Shown: positions 7,181-15,368 of the stretch, in pieces | Position numbering within the stretch: position 1 is the first letter of the stretch | Layout: every line of letters begins with the position of its first letter | Source of the DNA: an uncultured Bacteroidales bacterium | GTDB lineage: Bacteria > Bacteroidota > Bacteroidia > Bacteroidales > UBA932 | Assembly (NCBI GenBank): GCA_937901105.1 | Contig: CALCHD010000167.1 | Span: 1 to 30,373 of the forward strand | Direction of reading: 5' to 3' | DNA length: 30,373 nucleotides | The notes under the pieces: model-generated | Seen by the model: the letters and a program-made list of their open reading frames with translations, nothing else | Database searches by the model: none | What the model was told of the DNA's origin: nothing | Program-made: the position numbers and the translations under genes

Positions 7181-9003
7181 TGAGAAGAATATTTTTAGTT
7201 TTAGTTTTATTTGTTGCACCTTTCTCGTTGTTCTCGCAGTCTTGGGAACAAATTAAGGAGAATAAGGATGTATATCTAGTTGGAGAGGGGTGGGGAGAGA
7301 CAGTGGATGAAGCAGATAAGCAGGCACTGGCAAATCTGATAAGCAAGATTTCTGTATCCGTTGAATCAAAATTTTCTCAAACAGAAGAAGAGCAGAGAAG
7401 GATGGATTCTGTTTCTTATTCCAGATATATAGAGAGTAAAATTAAGACTTATTCCACTACTACGCTTTTTAATACAAACAGTATAATTATTAAGAATGAA
7501 CCTGATGCGTATGTTGGCAGGTATATTAAAGTAAGCGAGCTGCACCTTATTTATAAAGATAGGGAGGCAAAGGTGAAGGAGTATGTTGGAAATGCTATTA
7601 AGGCTGAGAAAATGGCTAAAGTGGATGATGCGTTAAGGAATTATTATTGGGCGTATTCTCTTCTTAAAACAATACCTCATTCTCCCGATATTAAGTATAA
7701 GGATACCTCTAATGTAGAACATTCTCTTGTTGTCTGGATCCCAAATCAGATGAATGAGATATTTGATAATATTTCCCCATCTGTAGTGAGTAGAAATGGA
7801 GATAATCTTGATTTGTTTTTTACTTATAAGGGAAATCCTGTTACAAGCTTGGATTATACTTTCTATGATGGTATCCGATGGAGTTATATCTATTCTGCTA
7901 AGGGAGGTAAAGGAACTCTTGAACTTGCTCCAGGGTCAGTGGGAGAGGATATTCAGTTAAAATATGAATATGCATATAAGGGTGAGTCTCATATAGATAA
8001 GGAAGTTCATGATGTGCTGAATACAGTTGTGGGTAATTCCATGAGGAAATCGTATGTTAACGTAAAAGGATCCGTAGAAAGAATGTCTGTAAGGGCCATG
8101 GCAAAGGCTGAGAAATTGGAAAAGGAGGAGATGGATAAGGCTTATAGTGATATGAGTGTGATTGATGATACTTACATTGCTGCTGCTATGGATAAAGTGA
8201 TTGAGGCTATAAGAATAAAAAAATATTCACAAGCTGATGATATGTTTACATCAGAAGGCCTTGTGATGTATAAGAGACTGATGGAGTATGGAAATGGCGC
8301 GTTGCTAGGAACTCCATCGTACAAGATATTGAGGCAGGATGATAATATTGTTGTAAGATCAATACCAATGTCATTTTCATGCCCGGGCAACATAAGGAAA
8401 ACATTTGTTGAGAATATCGTATTCACTTTTAAGAATGGGAAAATTGATTGTCTGGCTTTTGCGTTGGATGATATTGCCATTAAAGATATTATGAGCAATA
8501 AGACATGGAGCGAAAAGGCAAGGATGGTGATTATTGAATTTCTTGAGAATTATAAAACTGCCTTTGCGTTGGAGAGGAAAGACTATATTAAGACAATCTT
8601 TGCGGATGATGCTGTAATTATAGTAGGTAAGATTGTGAAGAGGGCACCTAAATATGTAAGTGAGGGTAACAGTTTTGGTAATATGTCGCAGTCAGAGGTT
8701 AGAAAGACTCAGTACAATAAAGCTGAATATTTGAAGCATCTTGAAATGACTTTTGATAGTAAGGAGTTCATCAATATAAGATTCTCAAGCAATACAGTTG
8801 AAAAGGCTGGAGGTACTGAGGTGTATGGATTGCAGATTAAGCAGGATTATTTCTCAAATAATTATGGAGATACAGGGTATTTGTATTTGATGGTAGATAT
8901 AAATGATCCGTCAAAGCCCCTGATAAGGATAAGGACATGGCAGCCTGTTCCGGACTATAATGTAGATCCTGTTGATGGCCTGTATGATTTATATGTATTA
9001 TAA
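7180..9003 (+). CDS. Secreted LPP20-like / NTF2-like protein
   Basis: The 607-residue protein begins with a signal peptide (RIFLVLVLFVAPFSLF, ending SQS). Residues 25-130 or so look like an LPP20-type domain (VGEGWGETVDEADKQALANL). A short helical-repeat-like stretch follows (about 135-165), then a beta-rich region. The C-terminal 160 residues look like an NTF2/SnoaL-type fold (FLENYKTAFALERKDYIKTI, later YGLQIKQDYFSNNYGDTGYL and the end RIRTWQPVPD). There is no lipobox Cys, so it is probably periplasmic. One-base TAATG overlaps with both neighbours place it firmly inside the operon. The disrupted gene at 4854 looks like a relative of its N-terminal domain. Its biochemical role is unknown. 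Confidence 0.75.
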   Translation: MRRIFLVLVLFVAPFSLFSQSWEQIKENKDVYLVGEGWGETVDEADKQALANLISKISVSVESKFSQTEEEQRRMDSVSYSRYIESKIKTYSTTTLFNTNSIIIKNEPDAYVGRYIKVSELHLIYKDREAKVKEYVGNAIKAEKMAKVDDALRNYYWAYSLLKTIPHSPDIKYKDTSNVEHSLVVWIPNQMNEIFDNISPSVVSRNGDNLDLFFTYKGNPVTSLDYTFYDGIRWSYIYSAKGGKGTLELAPGSVGEDIQLKYEYAYKGESHIDKEVHDVLNTVVGNSMRKSYVNVKGSVERMSVRAMAKAEKLEKEEMDKAYSDMSVIDDTYIAAAMDKVIEAIRIKKYSQADDMFTSEGLVMYKRLMEYGNGALLGTPSYKILRQDDNIVVRSIPMSFSCPGNIRKTFVENIVFTFKNGKIDCLAFALDDIAIKDIMSNKTWSEKARMVIIEFLENYKTAFALERKDYIKTIFADDAVIIVGKIVKRAPKYVSEGNSFGNMSQSEVRKTQYNKAEYLKHLEMTFDSKEFINIRFSSNTVEKAGGTEVYGLQIKQDYFSNNYGDTGYLYLMVDINDPSKPLIRIRTWQPVPDYNVDPVDGLYDLYVL

Positions 9004-11027
9004 TGTGTAATGAGATGAAACGTTATTGCTTTGCTATAATTTTTATTTGTTCATTCATTGGAAATTTGTTTTCTCAAGAAATTAAGTTTAGCGTAAAGGA
9101 TTTCTATCTTGATGAAAATGATTTTACAGCATCTGTGCCACCAGATTTGGTAATAGACCAGAATGGAAAGGCATGTGCCCGTATTAAGATTGAAACGCAA
9201 TATGACTTGTCTATTGAGGTGGGTTTTGGAGGCATTACTAAGAGAGAGAGAAAAGGTGGCGAAATATGGGTGTATTTGCCATATCAGACAAGGAAGTTCA
9301 AATCATTGAGCCATATTGATTTAGGAATAATTAGGGATTACCCCTTGCAGCTTGAAAGTGGGCGTACTTATATTATGAAGATTAATGAACCCTTGAGAGT
9401 TTTGCCAAGAGGGCATGAAATAACTGGACCTCCTCAGAACGTAAAGATTAAAGTTGTGCCCCGTAATGCTAATATAGCTATAAATGGCATTACCCATAAG
9501 CAGGATTCCTTGGGTATTCTGCAGCTGGAAATGGCACAAGGAATTCATGATATTTCTGTTCATGCCGATAAATATCATTCTACAACAAGACGTATAAATG
9601 TAGATGAGGCAAACGAGGGTAAGATGCATATTATCCAGCTGAAGCAGGCCTTTGGATGGCTTATTGCCAAGTTGGACAAGGATGAGACTTTGTTTCTTGA
9701 TGACAAAGAGTATGACCCTTCATTATATGTGAATAATGCGGTAGAGGTAAAAAGTGGAAATTATAGGGTAAGGGTAGAGAAGCAGATGCATAAGCCTTAT
9801 TCTACAACCCTTCAGATAGCGGACAGTGCCATAGTAGAGCTTGCACCTAATTTTGTTCCAATGTTCAGTATTGTAAATTTTGTAGTGAACAATTATAAAG
9901 CTGAAATTTGGATTGATGGAAGATTTGTTGGAAAAGGCAATTGGACAGGGAGGCTAGGGTATGGAAAGCATATAGTTGAAACCAAGCTGGACAGGCATAG
10001 AACGCAAGAGCATGATTTTGACATTACACCATCAACAGCTTCAAAAATTGAACTTAAGTCGCCTGAACCTATCTACGGTCAGCTGGTAGTTTCAACAGAT
10101 CCGTCGGGAGCCGAAGTGTATATGGACAATGTTAAGGTTGGTGTGACTCCGTATTCACAGTCTGTTCTTGTTGGTACATATACTCTTTCCATAAAGAAGG
10201 ATGGTTATACTCCAGAAACAAAGCGTATAGAAATTGTTGAAAATGAAAGGGCTTTTGAAAGTATTAAGCTTAATAATGTTTTTCCGGTATCTTTTACTGT
10301 AAAGCCTTCGTATTCTGCAAAAGTATTTATAGATGACAGAATTGTTACTAATTATTCCAGTATGATGCTGGAGGCTGGAGTACATAGTTTGGAAATTACA
10401 GCCAGGGGATACCAGACTCTAAAGAAAAAAATTTCTGTAGAAAAGCCATACCAGAATTTTTATTATAGGTTAAAAAGAAAACTTTACAGCAAGGGGCAGT
10501 TTTATCTTGGTGGAACTGCATCATATGTTAATGAATATCTTATGTATGGCGGTTATATAGGTTTTTATGCAGGAAATTTCAATGTTGAAGCTTCTTATAT
10601 GATGGGTGATGAACCATCTGAAAGGATATACTGGAATTCTTCGCAGGGTATGGAGAGACCTTCGTCTTTTACGTATTTGCCAACAGAAATAGGTGGTAGA
10701 ATTGGAGTTGGTATAATGTTGGGCAGAGGTGCAAGGCTAACGCCTCAGATAGGAGCCGGATATATGACACTTAAGGCAGATGAAACCTGGTATTCATATC
10801 CATCGGGAAGCAATGATTTTGCGGAAACTTGTGATGCCCTATCATTTAAGGCTGGCCTTAAGTTGAATATTGCATTGGGTGGTTTTATGGAGTTGAGTGT
10901 AAGGCCGGAATACTCTACTATGATTATGAAGTCTAATGTGTATGAGGCATTGTGTGAAGCTTCTCCTGTAATAGAAGGATGGAGTAATGGATTTGTTATT
11001 AATGCGGGATTTGGTTTCTATTTTTAA
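9003..11027 (+). CDS. PEGA-repeat outer-membrane beta-barrel protein
   Basis: The start overlaps the previous stop (TAATG). An in-frame ATG at 9015 would give a cleaner signal peptide (KRYCFAIIFICSFIGNLF, then SQ). After about 140 residues there are five tandem units of PEGA-like form, roughly residues 145-205, 213-275, 285-350, 355-420 and 422-490. The fourth (VVSTDPSGAEVYMDNVKVG, then TPY) is the most typical. The last 180 residues are alternating aromatic beta-strands that end in Phe (GFGFYF), as outer-membrane barrels do. PEGA units usually bind or pack against surface layers. This protein probably anchors the operon's machinery in the outer membrane with the PEGA units in the periplasm or at the surface. 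Confidence 0.8.
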   Translation: MCNEMKRYCFAIIFICSFIGNLFSQEIKFSVKDFYLDENDFTASVPPDLVIDQNGKACARIKIETQYDLSIEVGFGGITKRERKGGEIWVYLPYQTRKFKSLSHIDLGIIRDYPLQLESGRTYIMKINEPLRVLPRGHEITGPPQNVKIKVVPRNANIAINGITHKQDSLGILQLEMAQGIHDISVHADKYHSTTRRINVDEANEGKMHIIQLKQAFGWLIAKLDKDETLFLDDKEYDPSLYVNNAVEVKSGNYRVRVEKQMHKPYSTTLQIADSAIVELAPNFVPMFSIVNFVVNNYKAEIWIDGRFVGKGNWTGRLGYGKHIVETKLDRHRTQEHDFDITPSTASKIELKSPEPIYGQLVVSTDPSGAEVYMDNVKVGVTPYSQSVLVGTYTLSIKKDGYTPETKRIEIVENERAFESIKLNNVFPVSFTVKPSYSAKVFIDDRIVTNYSSMMLEAGVHSLEITARGYQTLKKKISVEKPYQNFYYRLKRKLYSKGQFYLGGTASYVNEYLMYGGYIGFYAGNFNVEASYMMGDEPSERIYWNSSQGMERPSSFTYLPTEIGGRIGVGIMLGRGARLTPQIGAGYMTLKADETWYSYPSGSNDFAETCDALSFKAGLKLNIALGGFMELSVRPEYSTMIMKSNVYEALCEASPVIEGWSNGFVINAGFGFYF

Positions 11028-11030
11028 ATT

Positions 11031-13166
11031 ATGAGAAAATATAGATTTATTATAGTTTGGTTTTGGGTTATTGCCTTATTGGTTGCCTGTGACAATGAGC
11101 AATATGACCCTTCAGAATATGAGCCTTCCTTGAATGCGCATTACCTTGATGTAAGTGAAACCGATTTTGTTTTGAGTACTTCAGGTAGCGCTGTTAGGGA
11201 GTTTAGTGTATATTCATTATCTACGCCATGGAATTTTGCAAAAACTCAGAAATGGGTATCTCTTTCACCAATGAGCGGTTCTTCTGATGCTTATGTTAAG
11301 ATGTCAATTGAAGAGAACTTTTCTGCAGAGGCAGCACGAATCTGTGCCTTCTTTCTAGAGTCTAACCAACCAGATTGGAAGGTGTCAATTCCTATGAAAG
11401 TTGAGCAGGCTGCTGCTATACCTACGGCTTCAGTTTCTATGTCTAGCATTACCTTCTCTGGAAAATCAGAACAGAAGGAGATAACAGTGACTTCTAACTG
11501 TACCTGGACCGCAGAAAGTTCAGTTACATGGGTGACAATAACAAAGAGTGGAGATGATAAACTGATTCTTACTTCTTCTGTTAACAATGTAGGTACATCA
11601 AGGAGCGGTACTGTGTATATTAAAAAAAATAATTCGACTCTCGCCAGGATTACTTTAAAGCAGCAAGCACCAGGTGTAACTATTTCCACTTCTCCTATAT
11701 CATGTGGTATGGGTGCTGCAAAATATGATATATCGTTCAATTCAGATGCAGACTGGAAGGCAACAACATCTGAAACCTGGCTTCAGGTTTCACCTGCTAC
11801 AGGTAAGGCGGGAGCAAGCAAGCTAACTTTGGATGTGTCTCCAAATACTACTATTAACAGCAGGTCTGGTTATGTATATATTTATATAGGCTCTTATAAG
11901 ATAGCGTCATTGAAAGTTACCCAGGAAGGTATATATCTAAACTGGGAAAATTCTTCCTGTACTTTAACTTCTGGAACAACTGGGGCTACTGTGAAGATTA
12001 ACAGTAATTCTTCATGGAAAATTAAATCAGTGCCAGATTGGCTGTCTGTAGTTCCTGTTGAGGGAAAAGGGAATGCCGATGTTAAATTGATACCAAAAGA
12101 GAATACTGCAACCAGTAACAGAACAGCTGCAATTACTGCATATATAGAGGGAGTTTCCCTTTCCAGAAACCTTTCTGTAACACAAAAAGGAAAAAGCTTG
12201 AGTGTTAATGCAACAAAATTGGTTTGTTCTGATGATGCTCAGGTACTTAAGGTTAATGTAACTTCTGATGGTAACTGGACTGCAAAAACTTCAGATTCCT
12301 GGATTTCTTTATCACCGCCGTCTTTGAACGGTAATGGTGTGTTGTCTATCAGTGTGAAAGAAAATTTTGAGGAAAATGGCAGGACAGGCAAAGTGACTGT
12401 TTCTATGTATGATAAAGTGTATGAGATAACAGTAGTGCAAGATGGTAAAATTTTCAAAATGGAGGTCTCTAAAACTTTAATTGGATCTACTGGCGGTAAA
12501 CTTCAGATAGACTTGATTACAAACTGCAATTGGACAGCGTCTGTAGAAAATACACCATCTTGGTTAAGCATTTCTCCTTCGTCAGGTACAGACAGCGCTT
12601 CAGTAATAGCAACATTTGCAGACAATCCTTCTGTTAATCCTAGGAGGGCAAACATTGTTATAGCACCAAATACAGGGAAGACTGTGAAAGTTGCGGTTGA
12701 GCAGGCTGCAAGATATCTTACTGTGAGTCATCAGAATATCATATTTTTTGCAAAAGGTGGAACAGAAGATAATATAATTATAGCTACAGATGGAAAATGT
12801 TCTGTTACATCAGATAGTGATTGGTTTACTTTTAAGTTTAATAATGACGGGTCAATATCGGTTACAGCTAAAGAGAATACGACAAAGAATGTTAGGGAAG
12901 GTATTATAAAAATAAAGCTTACCGATCTTAAACAAGGAACTCTGGAGTTGTCTTTGCCTGTGATACAAAATGCGGATGGATGCAGCTTTATTAAAAACGA
13001 TTATAAGGAAGATGTAAACTGGAGTTTGGATGCAGGTGGCTCCTCAAGCTTGAAACTCACAGTAACAGGTTTTTCTGAAGACAAAAATTGGGATGCCGGA
13101 TTGTTAAATAAGCAACTGACAGTTACAATTACAGGGTATAATCCCGATAAAAACTGGGATAATTAA
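11031..13166 (+). CDS. Lipoprotein with seven BACON-type repeats
   Basis: The 711-residue protein has a type II signal peptide with lipobox LLVAC, so Cys20 would be lipidated. After it come seven units of about 85 residues that match the BACON pattern: a strand, then a W-containing loop (CTWTAESSVTWVTI, ADWKATTSETWLQV, GNWTAKTSDSWISL), then a strand and a hydrophobic end (KQQA, TQEG, VQDG). BACON domains are typical of Bacteroidota surface proteins and are proposed to bind carbohydrate or mucin. The final 60 residues are different and hold a doubled motif (GFSEDKNWD and GYNPDKNWD). It begins 3 bp after the PEGA-barrel gene. No enzyme domain is present, so it is a pure binding or spacer lipoprotein. 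Confidence 0.85.
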   Translation: MRKYRFIIVWFWVIALLVACDNEQYDPSEYEPSLNAHYLDVSETDFVLSTSGSAVREFSVYSLSTPWNFAKTQKWVSLSPMSGSSDAYVKMSIEENFSAEAARICAFFLESNQPDWKVSIPMKVEQAAAIPTASVSMSSITFSGKSEQKEITVTSNCTWTAESSVTWVTITKSGDDKLILTSSVNNVGTSRSGTVYIKKNNSTLARITLKQQAPGVTISTSPISCGMGAAKYDISFNSDADWKATTSETWLQVSPATGKAGASKLTLDVSPNTTINSRSGYVYIYIGSYKIASLKVTQEGIYLNWENSSCTLTSGTTGATVKINSNSSWKIKSVPDWLSVVPVEGKGNADVKLIPKENTATSNRTAAITAYIEGVSLSRNLSVTQKGKSLSVNATKLVCSDDAQVLKVNVTSDGNWTAKTSDSWISLSPPSLNGNGVLSISVKENFEENGRTGKVTVSMYDKVYEITVVQDGKIFKMEVSKTLIGSTGGKLQIDLITNCNWTASVENTPSWLSISPSSGTDSASVIATFADNPSVNPRRANIVIAPNTGKTVKVAVEQAARYLTVSHQNIIFFAKGGTEDNIIIATDGKCSVTSDSDWFTFKFNNDGSISVTAKENTTKNVREGIIKIKLTDLKQGTLELSLPVIQNADGCSFIKNDYKEDVNWSLDAGGSSSLKLTVTGFSEDKNWDAGLLNKQLTVTITGYNPDKNWDN

Positions 13167-13192
13167 TTAACTGAAAATAATATAGTATCAAT

Positions 13193-14569
13193 ATGAAAAA
13201 ATTATTCTTTTATCTTGTATGTATAATAACTGCAGGATTAACATCATGCTCAAAAATTGAGGATACCATAGAGGTTGGTAACCAGAACTGCACTCTGAAT
13301 CTAAATGTAAATGTCAGCGGCTATGACAATACAATTACTAAAGCCTCCACTGAATGGGTGAATGGAGATAAGTTATATGTAATTTTTTATAAACCTGATT
13401 CATCAAAAGTTAATGGTATTGCTACTTATTCATCCACTAAAGGATGGACAGTGTCTTTTGACGGGTATCTTACTGAATGCAGCAATGTAAAATGTGAGGT
13501 TAGATATTTTGAAAAGACATCAAATGCAACTGATTTTATAGTAGGATTCAATTCTTCAACAATATCATACGCAGATCTTAAGGCAATATATTCATATACT
13601 AAGACTCCCGCTTCGGCGGTTACAATAAATGCATCTTTATTGCCAAATACTGCTAGAATAAGATTTAAAGGTACGGCTAAGGATACTATTAGAGTGACAG
13701 GTATCTCTACATACTCCAACTACTCTATAGTTAATAATAAATACTCAGCAGTTGCAACTCCACTTAAACTGGTAGTAGATGCGTCGGGATATACTCCGTA
13801 TGTCTATGGATATTTAACGGACACTGTTTCCAGATATCTGACATTAGTTACATCAAATTGCGCTTTTACTAGAGAATGTGACAAGGATATTATGAAAGCT
13901 GGAGAAAGTGGTTATATGACTATCCCTACTGAGGATTCATATACAAACTGGAAGAAGGGCCTTATTATTAAAGTTAAAGGTGTTGAATTTAAGATGATTC
14001 CAGTATCTGGCCTTTCATCTGGCTTCTATTTAATAGGTGAGACTGAGGTCACAAGACAATTGTACTGTAATGTTGTAGGGAATTCAATATCAAGTAATTA
14101 TAATAAACCGATGGTTAGTGTTTCTTATTCTAACTGTGCAAGTTTTATTTCAAAGTTGAATGAACTGACTGGACTGTCATTTAATTTCCCATCTAAAGAA
14201 CAGTGGGAATATGCTGCTAAGGGTGGAAAATATTCTCTGGGATTCAAATATTCTGGAAGTAACAATCCTAGCGATGTTGCTTGGTATAAATCTAACACCA
14301 GTTCAGTTCAGGATGTAAAGCAGAAGTCTCCTAATGAACTTGGTATTTATGACATGTCCGGCAATGTATTTGAGACGGTATTGAAGTTTTCTGCTAAAAG
14401 CGGTTCAACTACATATTATTATTTGAGGCACTATGGGGGGTCATATTTTTCAACTGAAAGTGAATTGTTGCCTACATTTTACACTAACAGGTATAATAGT
14501 TCCAGCACTTATTATGACTCTAGCACTTGGACTGATACAGGTCTAAGATTAGCGCTTACAATCAAATAA
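13193..14569 (+). CDS. Fimbrillin-like lipoprotein with C-terminal FGE-sulfatase (SUMF1-like) domain
   Basis: A lipobox (LTSC) places the lipidated Cys at about residue 19. Residues 30-250 resemble fimbrillin-type beta domains (TKASTEWVNGDKLYVIFY). The last 200 residues have the formylglycine-generating-enzyme fold pattern: GFYLIGETEVTRQLYCNV, FPSKEQWEYAAKGG, NELGIYDMSGNVFE, YGGSYFS and TGLRLAL. The final segment between GGSYF and GLRL holds no Cys, whereas catalytic FGEs use a Cys pair there. It is therefore probably a non-catalytic fold used for binding, like many FGE-fold proteins of Bacteroidota. It starts 26 bp after the BACON gene and closes the operon at a strong terminator. Confidence 0.8.
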   Translation: MKKLFFYLVCIITAGLTSCSKIEDTIEVGNQNCTLNLNVNVSGYDNTITKASTEWVNGDKLYVIFYKPDSSKVNGIATYSSTKGWTVSFDGYLTECSNVKCEVRYFEKTSNATDFIVGFNSSTISYADLKAIYSYTKTPASAVTINASLLPNTARIRFKGTAKDTIRVTGISTYSNYSIVNNKYSAVATPLKLVVDASGYTPYVYGYLTDTVSRYLTLVTSNCAFTRECDKDIMKAGESGYMTIPTEDSYTNWKKGLIIKVKGVEFKMIPVSGLSSGFYLIGETEVTRQLYCNVVGNSISSNYNKPMVSVSYSNCASFISKLNELTGLSFNFPSKEQWEYAAKGGKYSLGFKYSGSNNPSDVAWYKSNTSSVQDVKQKSPNELGIYDMSGNVFETVLKFSAKSGSTTYYYLRHYGGSYFSTESELLPTFYTNRYNSSSTYYDSSTWTDTGLRLALTIK

Positions 14570-14596
14570 AAAAGTCGGGCTAGTCCCGACTTTTTT
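14568..14596. terminator. Bidirectional terminator
   Basis: A-run, GTCGGG, a 5-nt loop, CCCGAC, then a T-run. The 12-bp stem is flanked by A6/T6, so it works in both directions between the convergent FGE-fold gene and the SH3b gene. Confidence 0.9.
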
Positions 14597-14609
14597 ATCA
14601 TTATTTCTT

Positions 14610-15368
14610 CTAGTACTTTTTCTTTATATATTTGGCATTTGCATATCCATATCCAGATCCCCACTTGACCTTTGCAAAGCCGTTTTTGATTTCGTATACT
14701 TGTACGCTTTCTCCTCTTTTCACTCTGCCCAGAACATTGGCCTTTGTGTTAGGGGAGACTCTTATATTTATGAATTCATTGGCAGTACATATATACTCTA
14801 TGGTTGCTGGCGCTGAAATTTCAGTTTTAGCTTTCACTTTGGAAGAAAAATTTTTGTCTGCCATAAATAAACCTAAACAGCTGAAAATTAATATATTTAC
14901 AATTAAGAATGATGCTCCACTGTAAAAATAAAGCCTTAAAGCGCCCATTATAAATCTACAAATCAAATTTACAATGCCAATTGCTATCAGACCCACATAA
15001 CCGAGAGCTACGGATATTACAAAAGCCAATATTGCCCATCCAAATCCCTCATTAATCCAAGTGTAGATTATCATAGCAAGCGCTCCAATTACATATATGC
15101 CTGCTAGAATAAAAGCTACTATATCTGGGGCGTCATCAATGTTTTTCGCAAACCAATCACCTATATCTGTGATGAAATCATCAAATCTTTGCCATAGGGA
15201 TTTCCTATAAGAATATATATAATTTGTAGTCCTTTCCTGAGATCCTGAATGGATATTTGATCGTGGAATATTGACCAGTGATATATTATTAGGGCTAACT
15301 TCTCGGTTACTGTCTGGAGTCCCTTCCATGGACATGTTGAGGGGATCAAAATTCTCGGGTAATGCCAT
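14610..15368 (-). CDS. Three-TM protein with C-terminal bacterial SH3 domain
   Basis: The 252-residue protein has an 80-residue polar N-terminal region, three hydrophobic helices (about 83-104, 109-136 and 147-169) and a C-terminal SH3b domain (about 188-252; FINIRVSPNTKANVLGRVKR, then VKWGSGYGYANAKYI). SH3b domains usually bind peptide or cell-wall material. With three helices, the N-terminus and the SH3b domain lie on opposite sides of the inner membrane; which side is which cannot be fixed by eye. The start overlaps the end of the Clp-like ATPase gene by 23 bp, which argues for coupled translation and a shared function. ATG 15368 is taken as start; M12 is an alternative. It is the last gene of the JAB/E2/E1/Clp operon. 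Confidence 0.8.
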   Translation of the reverse strand: MALPENFDPLNMSMEGTPDSNREVSPNNISLVNIPRSNIHSGSQERTTNYIYSYRKSLWQRFDDFITDIGDWFAKNIDDAPDIVAFILAGIYVIGALAMIIYTWINEGFGWAILAFVISVALGYVGLIAIGIVNLICRFIMGALRLYFYSGASFLIVNILIFSCLGLFMADKNFSSKVKAKTEISAPATIEYICTANEFINIRVSPNTKANVLGRVKRGESVQVYEIKNGFAKVKWGSGYGYANAKYIKKKY

